In this document: one piece after another, positions 1 through 10,814 of the stretch | How positions within the stretch are numbered: the first letter of the stretch is position 1 | How the letters are laid out: every line of letters starts with the position of its first letter | Source of the DNA: Lithodes maja | Taxonomy: Eukaryota > Arthropoda > Malacostraca > Decapoda > Lithodidae | Assembly (NCBI GenBank): GCA_037953745.1 | Contig: JBAKBP010010364.1 | Span: 1 to 64,000, forward strand | Reading direction: 5' to 3' | Length of the DNA: 64,000 nt | The notes under the pieces: generated by a model | Databases searched by the model: none | What the model saw: the letters and a program-made list of their open reading frames with translations, nothing else | What the model was told of the DNA's origin: nothing | Program-made: the position numbers and the translations under genes

Positions 1-1467
1 CTAACAACCTTACCTAACCTATCATAGTAGGCTATTATGGGTGGGGGCTGCCGCCCCCACACCCAATTTTTGGTGTATTTGTCTATTTTGCCCCCTGCTG
101 GCACCCTCAACATATTATTGTATCCATTCGCATTCAAAATAGACGGGAACATGATTGCAGACGTCCGCCGCCTCCGTCATGTTTACATTTGTCGATCGGC
201 GTTGTTAAGTTCGTGTCTATTTTGACGGAGATTTATTTTGGTTATTTGCCCCCTGCTGGAAATATATATTATGATGACAATATGTCATGGGTGGGTGAAG
301 GGGGGCAAAGCCCAACCTCAACATATTATTGTATCCAAAGGCAGTCTAAATAGACAGGAAAAGGATGGCAAGCGTCCGACGCCACTACGTGTACGCGTAG
401 TGTAAACAAGGCTGGCGATACACCCGGTAACTACATCCTACCCGGCTAATGTCCTTTCAAAGGGGTAGCCTATAAATTAGTAAACACTAGGATAGCCTAT
501 ACAACGCAACTCTTGCCGATAGGCCTAGCCTAAAGGCTAACCTATTCAACACCGTGAACGACCGCAGCAGTGCAAGTACTGGATACACAGGCATAGTTTG
601 CCTTTTTCCAGAGGATCTACTGTAAGAAACTGTAAGAATAAAGGTGTCTATTTTGACGGCAATTTTTTCGGTTATTTGCCCCCTGCTGGCAATATATATG
701 ATGGTGAAAATATGTCATGGGGGGGCAAAGCCCCCCTCAACATATTATTGTATCCAATGGCATTCAAAATAGACAGGAACTTTATTGCAAACGTCCGACA
801 CCTCCCCCGCCACCGCCATGTTTACATGTGTCGATCACCGTGGTTAAGTTCGCGTCTATTTTGACGGCGATTTTTTTCGGTTGTTTGCGCCCTGCTGGCA
901 ATATATAAGATGATAACAATATGTCATGAGGGGGGGGGCCTCAACAATGACCTCTAACCTCTGTATCTCAAATAGGGCTGGAGCAAATTGGCTGCAAATT
1001 TCCACATCTAGGCTATTCCTTGACTGACTCTTCCCAAATGGTAGACATATTAGCTTGATCACTCTAGGCCTAGTTGTTTTTTAGTTACAGAGGTTATAGC
1101 CTAGGTCATGATTTCTTGCCTACTTACAGCGAATAGACTAGGCCTATTGTAGATTGGTAAAATATTTGCTTAATAGGCCTAGGCTATGTTGGCAGTGCAA
1201 TTGTCTCGATTTGACTATTTTTACCTAATTAGGCCTAAAGCAGCCTCAGTCTATTCCCAAACCCCAAACAGTATCCCATGTTAAGCCCTAGGCTAGGCCT
1301 AATCCCACTCTCAATCAAAATTCGAACTGATAAATTCGTACCTACCGGTAGCGCTGCCTAGGCTAGGCCTATATTTTTCGTGAATAGATATTGAAAATGG
1401 TTTATAGGAAAGAGCATCCTATATTATGTTCAAATAATATGTAATAGCACTGTGTATGGTTGTATTA
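1..1467. repeat. Copy A of a duplicated AGGCCTA-rich unit
   Basis: This stretch matches 1560-2730 closely, with an offset of 1559 bases at the start. It is rich in AGGCCTA and CCTAGGCT strings. Inside it a subunit recurs near 213, 640 and 853, marked by GTCTATTTTGACGG and CCCCCTGCTGG. No coding frame looks real; short frames are artefacts of the repeat. Copy B lacks about 300 bases of this copy (around 551-636 and 692-905), so A is the fuller version. A short piece of its right end recurs again at 3148-3188. Confidence 0.8.
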
Positions 1468-1496
1468 AACTACAGCAGTACTTACCTTTGACCGGG

Positions 1497-2064
1497 TATA
1501 GGCTATCCTAGTGTTTACTAGGCCTATACCGCTTTGAAAGGACATTAGCCTAGCCTAACCTAACAACCTTACCTAACCTATCATAGTAGGCTATTATGGG
1601 TGGGGGCTGCCGCCCCCACACCCAATTTTTGGTGTATTTGTCTATTTTGCCCCCTGCTGGCACCCTCAACATATTATTGTATTCATTGGCATTCAAAATA
1701 GACAGGAACATGATTGCAGACGTCCGCCGCCTCCGTCATGTTTACATTTGTCGATCGGCGTTGTTAAGTTCGTGTCTATTTTGACGGAGATTTATTTTGG
1801 TTATTTGCCCCACTGCTGGAAATATATATTATGATGACAATATCTCATGGGGGGGGGTGAAGGGGGGCAAAGCCCAACCTCAACATATTATTGTATCCAA
1901 AGGCAGTCTAAATAGACAGGAAAAGGATGGCAAGCGTCCGACGCCACTACGCGTACGCGTAGTGTAAACAAGGCTGGCGATACACCCGGTAACTACATCC
2001 TACCCGGCTAATGTCCTTTCAAAGGGGTAGCCTATCAATTAGTAAACACTAGGATAGCCTATAC
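1497..2064. mobile_element. Candidate MITE with inverted ends
   Basis: The left end begins GTATAGGCTATCCTAGTGTT and the same sequence appears inverted at 2041-2064; the similarity continues inward through GAAAGGACATTAGCC. The 568 bp between hold no coding frame. Copy A has only the right end (479-502), because its left end would lie before the window. I could not find a convincing target duplication, so the superfamily is unknown. Confidence 0.5.
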
Positions 2065-2730
2065 AACGCAACTCTTGCCGATAGGCCTAGCCTAAAGGCT
2101 AACCTATTCATAAAGGTGTCTATTTTGACGGCAATTTTTTCGGTTATTTGCCCCCTGCTGGCAATATATAAGATGATAACAATACGTCATGAGGGGGGGG
2201 GGCCTCAACAATGACCTCTAACCTCTGTATCTCAAATAGGGCTAGAGCAAATTGGCTGCAAATTTCCACATCTAGGCTATTCCTTGACTGACTCTTTCCA
2301 AATGGTAGACATATTAGCTTCATCACTCTAGGCCTATTGTTTTTTAGTTACAGAGGTTATAGCCTAGGTCATGATTTATTGCCTACTTACAGCGAATAGA
2401 CTAGGCCTATTGTAGATTGGTAAAAAATTTGCCTAGGCCTAGGCTATGTTGGCTGTGCAATTGTCTCGATTTGACTATTTTTACCTAATTAGGCCTAAAG
2501 CAGCCTCAGTCTATTCCCAAACCCCAAACAGTATCTCATGTTAAGCCCTAGGCTAGGCCTAGGCCTAATCCCACTCTCAATCAAAATTCGAACTGATAAA
2601 TTCGTACCTACCGGTAGCGCTGCCTAGGCTAGGCCTATATTTTTCGTGAATAGATATAGAAAATGGTTTAAAGGAAAGAACATCCTATATTATGTTCAAA
2701 TAATATGTAATAGCACTGTGTATGGTTGTA
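1560..2730. repeat. Copy B of the duplicated AGGCCTA-rich unit
   Basis: This is the second copy of the unit at 1-1467, in the same orientation, with internal deletions relative to copy A and a few substitutions. Homology stops after TATGGTTGTAT near 2730. The arrangement is a tandem segmental duplication or two units of a longer satellite. The window edge prevents telling which. Confidence 0.8.
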
Positions 2731-3328
2731 TAACATTTAAATAGTGATAGATGTGTATATTAATGGGATAAATACTCCGACGTTCGCATACGTTCAGAAA
2801 ATTATAGTCCAACACTGTTGCCAGATACTAATCAATCCCATTATCATTATATCATAATGGATTTGACTCAATTGCATAATTTCAAATACCTAGGACATTA
2901 ATATAATATTTTCCAATCTTCTTTGTAGTGATATTTGTATGATTTAGTAGTATATTGGTGTCTGTCTAGGGTTATAATGCATTGTGAAAGTTACCTCTGC
3001 ATCTCTGACTTGGTATAACAGTTCGGTATGGGCCGGCTTAAGTACCCCTGCTTTCTTTGAGTACTACACGGCAAGAGAAGCTTTCGGTTCTGCTACAGAC
3101 TGTCATTACTGTTCAAGGTAAACAGCAACTGCTAAATTCGACATCATGTTCAAATAATATGTAATAGCATTATCTATGGTTGTATTAGACAACAATCGTG
3201 ATAGGTTTCTATTTTATGTGGATAAATAGTATTAAGCTGAATAAACTAAATACCGAAAGTTCACTAGAGTGGTTGTTGATACATAATTTGGTAGATCAGG
3301 GAGGAGGGAGGTAGGAAAGAAGGGCTAG
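2731..3328. other. No gene seen
   Basis: AT-rich DNA with no credible coding frame. It contains a 41-base relic (3148-3188) of the right end of the 1-1467 repeat, and a CACTGTTGCCAG string near 2812 that resembles the start of the repeats at 3329 and 3622. Confidence 0.5.
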
Positions 3329-3884
3329 GCAGTGTTGCCAGTTGTATCGCTACATATTACCGCTAGATGTAGAGCTATTTACTTCAATTTAGCAGCCATT
3401 TTTTCATATCTAGAGAGATTTACTAGGGATAATTTAAAAATTTCAGACATTCTAGTCATATTACATTGTAAAATTTGCAAAACAAACAAACCAAAACTCT
3501 TTAGAAATTGCAGCATTATTCTAACATTGTTTGACTATGTAGCAACATGCTAGCGACTTTTGAGAAAGGATCTAGCGGTATTTTGTGGAGACATACTGGG
3601 AGGGTGGGAGGGAGGTGGTGGTTGCAGTGTTGCCAGTTGTAAAGCTACATATTACCGCTAAATGTAGAGCTATTTACTTCAATCTAGCAGCCATTTCTGT
3701 TATATCTAGAGAAATTTACTAGGGATAATTTGAAAATTTCAGACATTCTAGTCATACTACATTGTAAAATTTGCAAAACAAACAAACCAAAACTCTTTAG
3801 AAATTGCAGCATTATCCTAACATTGTTTGGCTATGTAGCAACATGCTAGCGACTTTTGAGAAAGGATCTAGCGGTATTTCGTGG
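3329..3884. repeat. Direct pair of ~260 bp repeats, offset 293
   Basis: Two near-identical blocks, 3329-3590 and 3622-3884, both open with GCAGTGTTGCCAGTTGTA and both contain the phrase TACATATTACCGCTA. They are separated by a ~30 bp GGAGGG-rich spacer. The 73-codon frame in the first copy is not kept in the second, so I do not treat it as a gene. This could be a duplicated MITE. Confidence 0.75.
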
Positions 3885-6449
3885 TAACACTTTAGGAGGG
3901 TTAAAATACTAGTCACACGGGCAATTGCCAAAACTTTAAAGGTCCATATCATTGTTATTAAACTAAGCATTTGGCAAAGGGAGGAATTGTTAAAAACCTT
4001 AGCCAATACTCTGTCATTCACCAAAAATAAATTTGAATTTATCATTATTATTTGGTAGGGTAGGTATGTATAGGTAGGTTGGCTAAATAATTGCTGGAAT
4101 TCGTAGGGACTCGAACTGTTTTGAGAGAGTTAAATAAAAAAAATATATAGATCTGAATAATAAAGAGATTATGTTATTAAGCAAAACTGGGGGATGCGTG
4201 GAAGCCTATAGACAATAGACGGTAAACTTTGTGTGGGTAGCGGATTCGGTTTTAAAGGAATTTAAGAATAGACATTTTTCAATGCTGCGGCCAAACTATT
4301 CCACTCATTTATATTTTTTGGGTATCAAAACATTTGGAATCGCGAGCCTCACCCAACTACGCAAGCATGGCTTTGATCATCGGCGTAGTTTTCAAGATGT
4401 GGAATTTTAAGTGGAATTCGAGGTTTTTTCAAGATTGCCGGAAAAAACCCCACGTGCAATAGCAAAACCTTCTCTATAAAATTTGCGGAGCATTAGTAGG
4501 GGAGTGCGTATGCCAAAGCCCAGTCGTTTCCTGTGAGTGGGAGAGATGGTATTTAGGCGTAAAGTTTTTCGGGAAATCGGCTGCCACGGACCTGTTTGGC
4601 CGCCATGCCAGATGTTTAGCATATCAAAAGTTGCCCAATACAAAAATGCACCTTTTGTAAAAGTTTGATCCCGATCCAAAAAGCGGTTCTGGAGTTATTG
4701 CGTCGAAACCGGCGTGTAAGAAGAATTTGGATGAAATCCCAGGTTTGATGATTACAATAGGGGTTCCCCGTAGGGGACGAACCCCTAATAATAATCGGTT
4801 TATTTCAAGCCGGCAGCCAATGGGGCTGAAAATACACAGACTTAACCTAGATCTTATCCTAAGGGATCGACAGACTGATCCTGGCTGCTAACGAGAGCGC
4901 CTACATACTCCCCGAGGGAGTAGGACGTGGGCAGGAGACTTTGTGGGCCCCCCGAGGCGGTCCGTCCAGATCTTGCCTTCACGGCCAGGGAAAGTTTTGA
5001 TGCGCGCGAGACAGCGTTTATCCTTCTCCCTCCTTCTCGTGGTGGTGGTGGTTGGATTTAAACTACGGATCTTGGTTGGTAGTAATTTTAGGTATAAGAA
5101 TATGTAAATCTCCCTCGGCATGGTGTTGTCTACAGGAGTGTGTGCGTATCTAGCTCTCTCGGTTCGTGTTGGTAGGCCTGGGTGTTCACACGGTATTTAA
5201 ACGTACGGAGCGCCCTCTCTTGGGGCGCAGGAGCGGCAGATCTCCCGCGTTATTTTTACGTGGAGACAATTGGGTACAGGCTATTCTTATGTAGAAAGAA
5301 GAATGTGTGGTTTGTGTAACTAGCAAAACTAGTTGAAGAGTGTCAAAAAACATGTGTATATATATGTGTGGACAAACAGTGTTCCAAGCTCTATTGAGGT
5401 ATAGGTTCACATCTTATTGCATAACATAGTTTTTATATAGGCATATAATGGTTTCATCTGGCATTGCTTTCTTCGGTAGTGAAGATACGCGTTTCTTCTT
5501 AACTTCTACTTCTCTATTCTCCCTGAGTTATATGGTGAGGTGGGGAGAAAAGGAAACACAAGAATACATGGATCTTTGTTGTCTTCGATGGTGAAGACAA
5601 TATTTGTTTATTACAATGTACAGGGGTCAGGATGACATTTATCTTAATAAATAAAGGTCAGTGTTTGTCTGTCTGTTTGTCAGTTACCCGACATTTGTTA
5701 CTAAACTCCTCCCACAGTTTTGGTGCCAGGTGGGAGTGTGGGGCACCGTTGGAAAGCCCAGGCTTTGGAGATGGTTTTAGGCGAGTTTAGTGGAAATCAG
5801 AGACTCTTTTGTTTAATAAAATTTTCGGCAGAACTTATGTAGTATACAGGAGCGAAAAAAATGCGAAAAAAATGGCCGTTTGGGGCAGAAGGAGGCCTCC
5901 GATCGAAAAGGTGTATGGAATGAAAGTTGATCGCAGCTCCCCAAAATGGAGGTACGGATGAGGTCAGATCCAAAATCGGAGGTCATTTAGCGGTTGAAAT
6001 CGAGGTCGCCGTTTAATGAGGCACAGGGAGGTCGAGGCCGGTGATTATGGCAGTAGTAGTATTGTGATGATTGTGGTAGTAGTGATTGATGATGGTGATT
6101 ATGGTACTAGAATTTAAACCAGGGCAATGCCGGGTACCCCTCCTAGTACTACATATAAAATAAGGAAGTACATGTGTGAAAAATAGGAGAGGATTACAGA
6201 TAGTTCAGAAATGGACACTGAACCTCATCTTCCTCTTCGTGGTGGTAGTGGGAGAAATCGTCCGCTTTGATGTGGTGGGGTGTTTCTCTTCCGGAGTGGC
6301 TTTTCGCGCCTTGTCCGGGGTGACTCGGGATGCGTCTGCTTCCTGTTGTTCTTCTGTCTTCGGTCTCATCTTCCTCTGCCTCTGTGATGGTCTCTTGGGC
6401 TCCTCCTCTTCCAGGGACTCTTCTTCTCGGTCTCTTTTTCGTGGTATTT
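3885..6449. other. No gene seen
   Basis: No credible coding region. Small frames on either strand lack domains and are not supported by context. There are GC-rich patches (4740-5050, with repeated CCCCGAGG-like strings), two loosely similar TCTTCGTGGTGGT segments near 5035 and 6236, and GATGATGGTGATTATGG-type simple sequence near 6050-6110. These may be old transposon remnants that I cannot assign. Confidence 0.4.
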
Positions 6450-6491
<42 letters not shown>

Positions 6492-6493
6492 TA

Positions 6494-6526
<33 letters not shown>

Positions 6527-6532
6527 GTTAGT
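6450..6532. repeat. (TA)n microsatellite at left edge of Penelope composite
   Basis: About 80 bases of nearly pure TA, interrupted by CAGTATATATG. It abuts the Penelope-like sequence directly. A second (TA)n run bounds the other end of the composite at 13793-13833. Confidence 0.9.
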
Positions 6533-6690
6533 ATAGCCAGGTAATAGATTCTCTTTTAAACAGATGAGGTTAAAAGCAATAGCGGTTTCAGCATTCAGGA
6601 TTTTATTGTTACAGCTTTCAATAGTTCTAACAATTTTCCTCTGGGGTTCAGAGATGAGGTACAAAAGGTTAGCAAAATTCATGGTGGATC
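6533..6690 (-). pseudogene. N-terminal start of a Penelope-like ORF, truncated
   Basis: On the minus strand a frame begins MNFANLLYLISEPQRKIV and runs into the (TA)n tract after about 50 codons. The same start occurs on the plus strand at 13660. It follows the hammerhead-like motif and the C-terminal coding part of the element, as expected if a second unit of the element begins after its terminal repeat. Placing it at the N-terminus of a Penelope-like polyprotein is inference from position and its similarity to the other copy. Confidence 0.5.
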
Positions 6691-6695
6691 CAACG

Positions 6696-6724
6696 TTTCA
6701 CAAGTAAACATCTTGCATCTTCAG
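6696..6724 (-). ncRNA. Hammerhead-ribozyme-like core (PLE terminal region)
   Basis: Read on the minus strand the segment contains CTGAAGA, then GCAAG-loop-CTTGT able to form a 5 bp stem, then GAAAC. This matches the CUGANGA / stem II / GAAA core order of hammerhead ribozymes, which are known in the terminal repeats of Penelope-like elements. The same sequence is at 13618-13646 on the plus strand. Stems I and III and the cleavage site are not established by eye. Confidence 0.4.
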
Positions 6725-6809
6725 GGAATGGAGAGGTAATGGTTAGAATAGGGACAATGCATCTTATTTATACAAAATTCAAGGATCAAGTAGAGGGAGG
6801 TGGGCGGAG

Positions 6810-7723
6810 CTACTGGGTGTGTGGTGGCTGTTCATTGGTGGAAGGTAGCCTGTTCGCGAGACGGGCACTAAATCTTATCGGTGGTTGGTTGTTGGCTGTG
6901 GGTGGCTGTGATTGGTTGGTGTTGTCAGTTGAGTGCTGAGCGTGGAGGCGAAAGGAAGGGGGTCGCGGGGCGGGAGGAGGGGGGGCAGCATGCCTTTAGC
7001 GTTTGCTTGAAGGAAGAATTTGAAGGTCTTGTGTTTGGTTGATGATGTTGGGGTTGAGTGTTTGGATGTATAGAGCTTCTAAAATAGCTAGTCTTCTGGG
7101 GTCTGATTCTTTGTCGAGTATGGTGGTTTGTTTGTCTAGGTCGGCGCGAGTTAGGGCAAGATGGTGGGGGGCATGACAGTGATCTTTTATAGTGCCAGGT
7201 GGAGGGTTAGTCGACGGGAAAGGCGAGTCTGTGTCATTCCAACATAGGATAGGGGTCCACAGTCCCCAGAGGTGCAAATATGCTGGTATATCACATGATC
7301 GTCTTTCGTTTGGTTGTTGGTGGAAATGGGGCGGTTACAGAGGACAAGGTTGGAGGTCTTAGGAGATTTGTAGTAAATAATAAGTTTGATTTAATTGTCA
7401 GGGTTGGTGGGGAGGACGTTTTTGTTAATTATTTCTTTCATAATGGATTCGTCTGTTGTGTAGTTTCTGTAAACAAATTTAATGTCATTGGCCGGGTTGG
7501 TGTCTTGTTTGTACCATTTTTCTAGGTGGTGGTTGATGGCATTGGTGACGTCAGTGTTGGAATACCCATTCTTGACTAGGACCTGGGTGAGCCTTTCCTG
7601 TTCATTGTGTGTGTCATTCCAGGTGGTGCAATGGGTGAGGGCTCTCCTGACATAGGCGGCGATGGCGGACTGTAGGTATCATTTAGGGCATTCACTTTCC
7701 CCATTAAGACATTGGCCATTGTT
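6810..7723 (-). pseudogene. Penelope-like element, C-terminal RT region and GIY-YIG endonuclease (broken)
   Basis: Penelope-like retroelements encode a telomerase-like reverse transcriptase fused to a GIY-YIG endonuclease. On the minus strand, from about 7720, the translation shows CLNGESECPK, then a linker, then LIIYYKSPKTSNLV, a Cys-containing ICTSGDCGP stretch, the GIY-YIG region (YVGMTQTRLS form) and RRLAILEALYI with the conserved Arg and Glu. The C-terminal tail is proline-rich. It is broken by a stop near 7390 and by a frameshift near 7200, where the second copy has extra bases. Its N-terminal continuation lies at 12853-13049, on the far side of a 5.1 kb insertion. Family assignment is firm; activity is excluded. 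Confidence 0.8.
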
Positions 7724-7746
7724 GTTGTTGTTGTTGTTGTTGTTCC

Positions 7747-8478
7747 CTAAGCTGCCTGGCCGAACTGCCCCGAGTCCCTGAGAAAGGCCATGGCCACGAT
7801 CAGGCTTTCCCACAGAGCTCTCATTGAGTGTAGATTGTGTTGTTGGCGTAAGTGGTTGTGTGAAATGCAGTCCTCTATGATGTGTTTAATGGTATGGGGT
7901 GCTGTGTTACATCCCGGGCAGGCGTCGACAACGGAGTCATCCAGTCTCTTCTGATAGCTCAGGAGAGCTGGATGGTGTCCGCATCTCAGCCTGGCCAGGT
8001 GGACTCTGTCCTCGCGAGGAAGGGAGGATTCGGAAGTATGGATTTCGGGAGGTCGTGCATGCAACTGCGTGTTGTCTGTGAGTGAGTGGATGGATCGGTG
8101 AGAGATATGAGTATGGATGTGCTTCTGGAAGTTGGTTCGGGGTGGGCAGGGAGGGAGAGAGGACAATAATTGTGTGTGATACCGTGTGCTGGGTGTTGTT
8201 TTGATATTTCTTGGTGTCTGTGGGTGTGTTGCCATGTAGTTTAGTGGGTGGTCTTGGTTCGTGGAGGCTGCTGCCAGGAATTGAGTGCCTCTCATGTCCA
8301 GATGGTCTTTGACTTTGAGGATTTTGGTTTCTTGATGTAGGTGATCTGTGGGAGCAGTAGCTGTGCAGCCTGTAATGATCTTCAGGGCTTTGTTTTGAAT
8401 AGTCTGTAAGGTCTTATGATGTGTTTCAGCTAGGTTAGAAGCCCAGGCTGGGCTTGCGTATTCCATCACTGATCTTAT
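7747..8478 (-). pseudogene. I-like LINE reverse transcriptase, thumb and C-terminal region
   Basis: The minus-strand frame covers the region after the RT catalytic core: RSVMEYASPAW, then a charged linker, then HLARLRCGHHPALLSYQKRL with a downstream CPGC...HIIEDC Cys/His cluster, and ends GQFGQAA. Such a C-terminal Cys/His cluster is common in I-group LINEs. The catalytic FADD core is absent because of 5' truncation. The open frame on the track extends past 8478 only by chance, into the TIR of the inserted element. A related fragment holding the preceding RT segment is at 61283-61623. Confidence 0.7.
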
Positions 8479-8916
8479 TAGTAGAGTCATATTCAGAGCT
8501 TCCGTGACCGTGTTTAGGATACCAAAGTTTCTCAGTGAATTTAACAAGGGCAACTGATGCTAAAAAAAATAAGCCCCCATACACCTCACCAAAATGACGG
8601 GAAAGTTGTTATTTTAGACGTTTTTCAAAATGGCCGCCGCCGTCATCTTAAAAATGTATAAAGTTCTATTTCTTGAAGTGAATGGCCAAAAATTACAATT
8701 TTGGTGTCTATTCCCACTAATTTTGGTGTCAGAAAACCAATCGGATGGCATAATTAAAAAATAATTAATAACTAATTACCAAATAATTAAGAAAATAAGA
8801 ACATAATTAAGAAAATCAATGGGATGGCATAATTCATGATTTAGAGTCCCATTAACCTCAACATCTAAGACAAATATGATGTTGTTAAATCCACTGAGAA
8901 ACTTTGGTATCCTAAA
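8479..8916. repeat. Left terminal inverted repeat of the FEN-like element
   Basis: 438 bp matching the reverse complement of 12338-12774. It has an AT-rich middle (AATTAATTA strings near 8750-8820) and inverted subterminal copies of GATACCAAAGTTTCTCAGTG at 8514-8547 and 8881-8913. Confidence 0.85.
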
Positions 8917-9048
8917 CACGGTCACGGATCCTCTGAAACTTACTCAAATAATATGATATATAATTTAAAATGTAAACCAAGAATGTTGACTGATCAATTC
9001 CTTCTTTTTCAGGTTTGTTGCATCGAATTTGGCGTGAAGAATCATAAG

Positions 9049-10329
9049 CATGGAACGTAGAGGAGTTAGTGATGTGCCTGACCCAGGACCTGGATTAAAA
9101 TGCATAATTTATTATGTCAACATCCCTGTATAGCTGATGATAGTACGGACAAGACATCTGATACAAAAGGAGCAAGTGTTTTCGGTGGAAGGAACTTGAT
9201 AAATTTCAGCATGCCTATGCAGCAGTGGAGTGGGACAAGGGGCCTAAAGGCCTGTACATGCATAGAAAATGTTACACCCAGATCAGTAGTAATCGCTATA
9301 TTCAGCAAGCACAGAATCGTAAACGGAAATCTGAACAGGAAGAAGTTCAAGCATCAACTTCAAGTCAACAACTCCCAGGAAATGTGCCTAAAATGCTTCG
9401 TTCTAGTACTGGAGTGGTTCATGATAAGAATCTCTGTGTGTGGTGTATGAAAGGACCACAAAAAACCAGTAATCCTGGCAAGTCCAAACTTTTGCTGCTG
9501 TCAACAGTAGACACATGGAACCGGTTCAAGTTGCATACAGTTTGTCTGTCAGATGAGCCTATAAGAGAAAGATTGAATACCCTACTTGCATCTATCCCAG
9601 ACAGTCGAACGGCGTTTGGATTGGAAATTCGTTATCATCGTGAATGTTGGCGCAATTATGTCAGCAACCCTCTGAAGGAGTCTTTTCCTGATGAAAAAAC
9701 AGAGCATCTGCAACATGTTAATCTTTGAGAGGCCCAAAATATCTTCTTTCATCATGTCCGTCAAGTTATCTTTGAAGATCATGAAATCCGTACACTGCAA
9801 GGTCTTGTAAAGGATTACAAAGGCATTACTTCAAATTATGGTTACTATTCCACAGCAAAGTCCAGTTTCGTGAAGGAAATTCTGATCAAGGAATTTGGAG
9901 ATGACATAGCATTTCATGAATGAGGTCAGACGAATGTGAGTGAACTGGTATATGATGCAAGAGCTGCAGGTTCATATCTTGAGGCTGCAATATCCTCTCT
10001 AGGTGTAAGTGACGATCAGCTGGTGAAGAATGTAGCTGGGCGACTCAGAGATCAGATCATCAAAACAAAAACTGTTCCTTGGCCTCCATACATACATGAG
10101 CTAGAAGAATATGAAGATCTGAATGATCTCCTCTTGAAGCTCATCACTTGGTTAAAGCACCTCACAAAGTCTGAAGTCGATGACAAGCCCCAAGTCAGAT
10201 CAATTGCATCTATTTTGACCAGCTACATCACTGGAAGACGTACTGCATTTGAGACAAACCTCGGTGTACTGCTACATGGTATGACAAAGAGCAGAGAAAT
10301 GGTAGACATATTACATAAGGATGGCCTGG
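9049..10329 (+). pseudogene. N-terminal and middle part of the FEN-like element protein (broken)
   Basis: A start at 9049 gives MERRGVSDVPDPGPGL. Coding sense then shifts frame near 9120 and 9200. The 9225-9728 section has Cys/His pairs suggestive of zinc binding: LYMHRKCYTQI, LCVWCMKG and later RYHRECWRNY. After stops at 9728 and 9922 the frame continues with SYLEAAISSLGVSDDQL and VPWPPYIHELEEYED up to 10329, where an RTE tail is inserted. I recall similar long proteins, annotated only as uncharacterised, in fish and cnidarian genomes; that is from memory and unchecked. Function of this part is unknown. Confidence 0.6.
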
Positions 10330-10814
10330 AAGTGAAGAAGTCCTTGCATGACAGTGTGGTAATCCCGACACTGACTTACGGAAGCGAAGCATGGACGTTG
10401 GTTGAGAGACTCAGACCAAGAGTGAGAGCAGTGGAAATTAATTACTTAAGGAGTGCGTGCGGAATTACATGGAGGGATAGACAGACTAATGAGGAAGTAA
10501 GAAGGAGGTGTGGTGTGGAGGTAGATGTGCTGGAAAGTGTGAAAAGGAACAACTTGAGATGGTTCGGCCATATGGAACGTATGGAAAGCGAGAGAATGAC
10601 TAAGAGGGTGTACGAGAGCGAGGTGGAGGGACAGAGGGGGAGAGGTAGACCGAATATGAGGTGGAAGGATGGAGTGAGGAACTACATGAATGAAGGCGGT
10701 GCTGGTTGGGAGGAGGGGCGTCGACTGACTGGGGACAGAGGTGCATGGGGGCGGTTCGTTCGTGGCCACCCCTTCGGGGATCACGGCGTCGGGCAATAGA
10801 TAGATAGATAGATA
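10330..10814 (+). mobile_element. RTE LINE 3' fragment inserted in the FEN-like gene
   Basis: 485 bp matching the end of the long RTE copy at 50305-53106. The fragment encodes the last ~157 residues (YGSEAWTL to GHPFGDHGV) and ends in a (GATA)n tail. The 10-bp target duplication GATGGCCTGG is at 10320-10329 and 10815-10824. Removing insert and one copy joins HKDGL to GISYNG in the host frame, so the insertion is younger than the host gene. Confidence 0.9.

Noticed and set aside
1540..1585. Arthropod (TTAGG)n telomere repeat
   Set aside because: Only a few CCTAA strings, not in register, embedded in the AGGCCTA-rich repeat; no array.
6176..6544. 122-codon frame on the plus strand with a hydrophobic start
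   Set aside because: It ends in (IY)n from the TA microsatellite and has no domain or second copy; low-complexity artefact.
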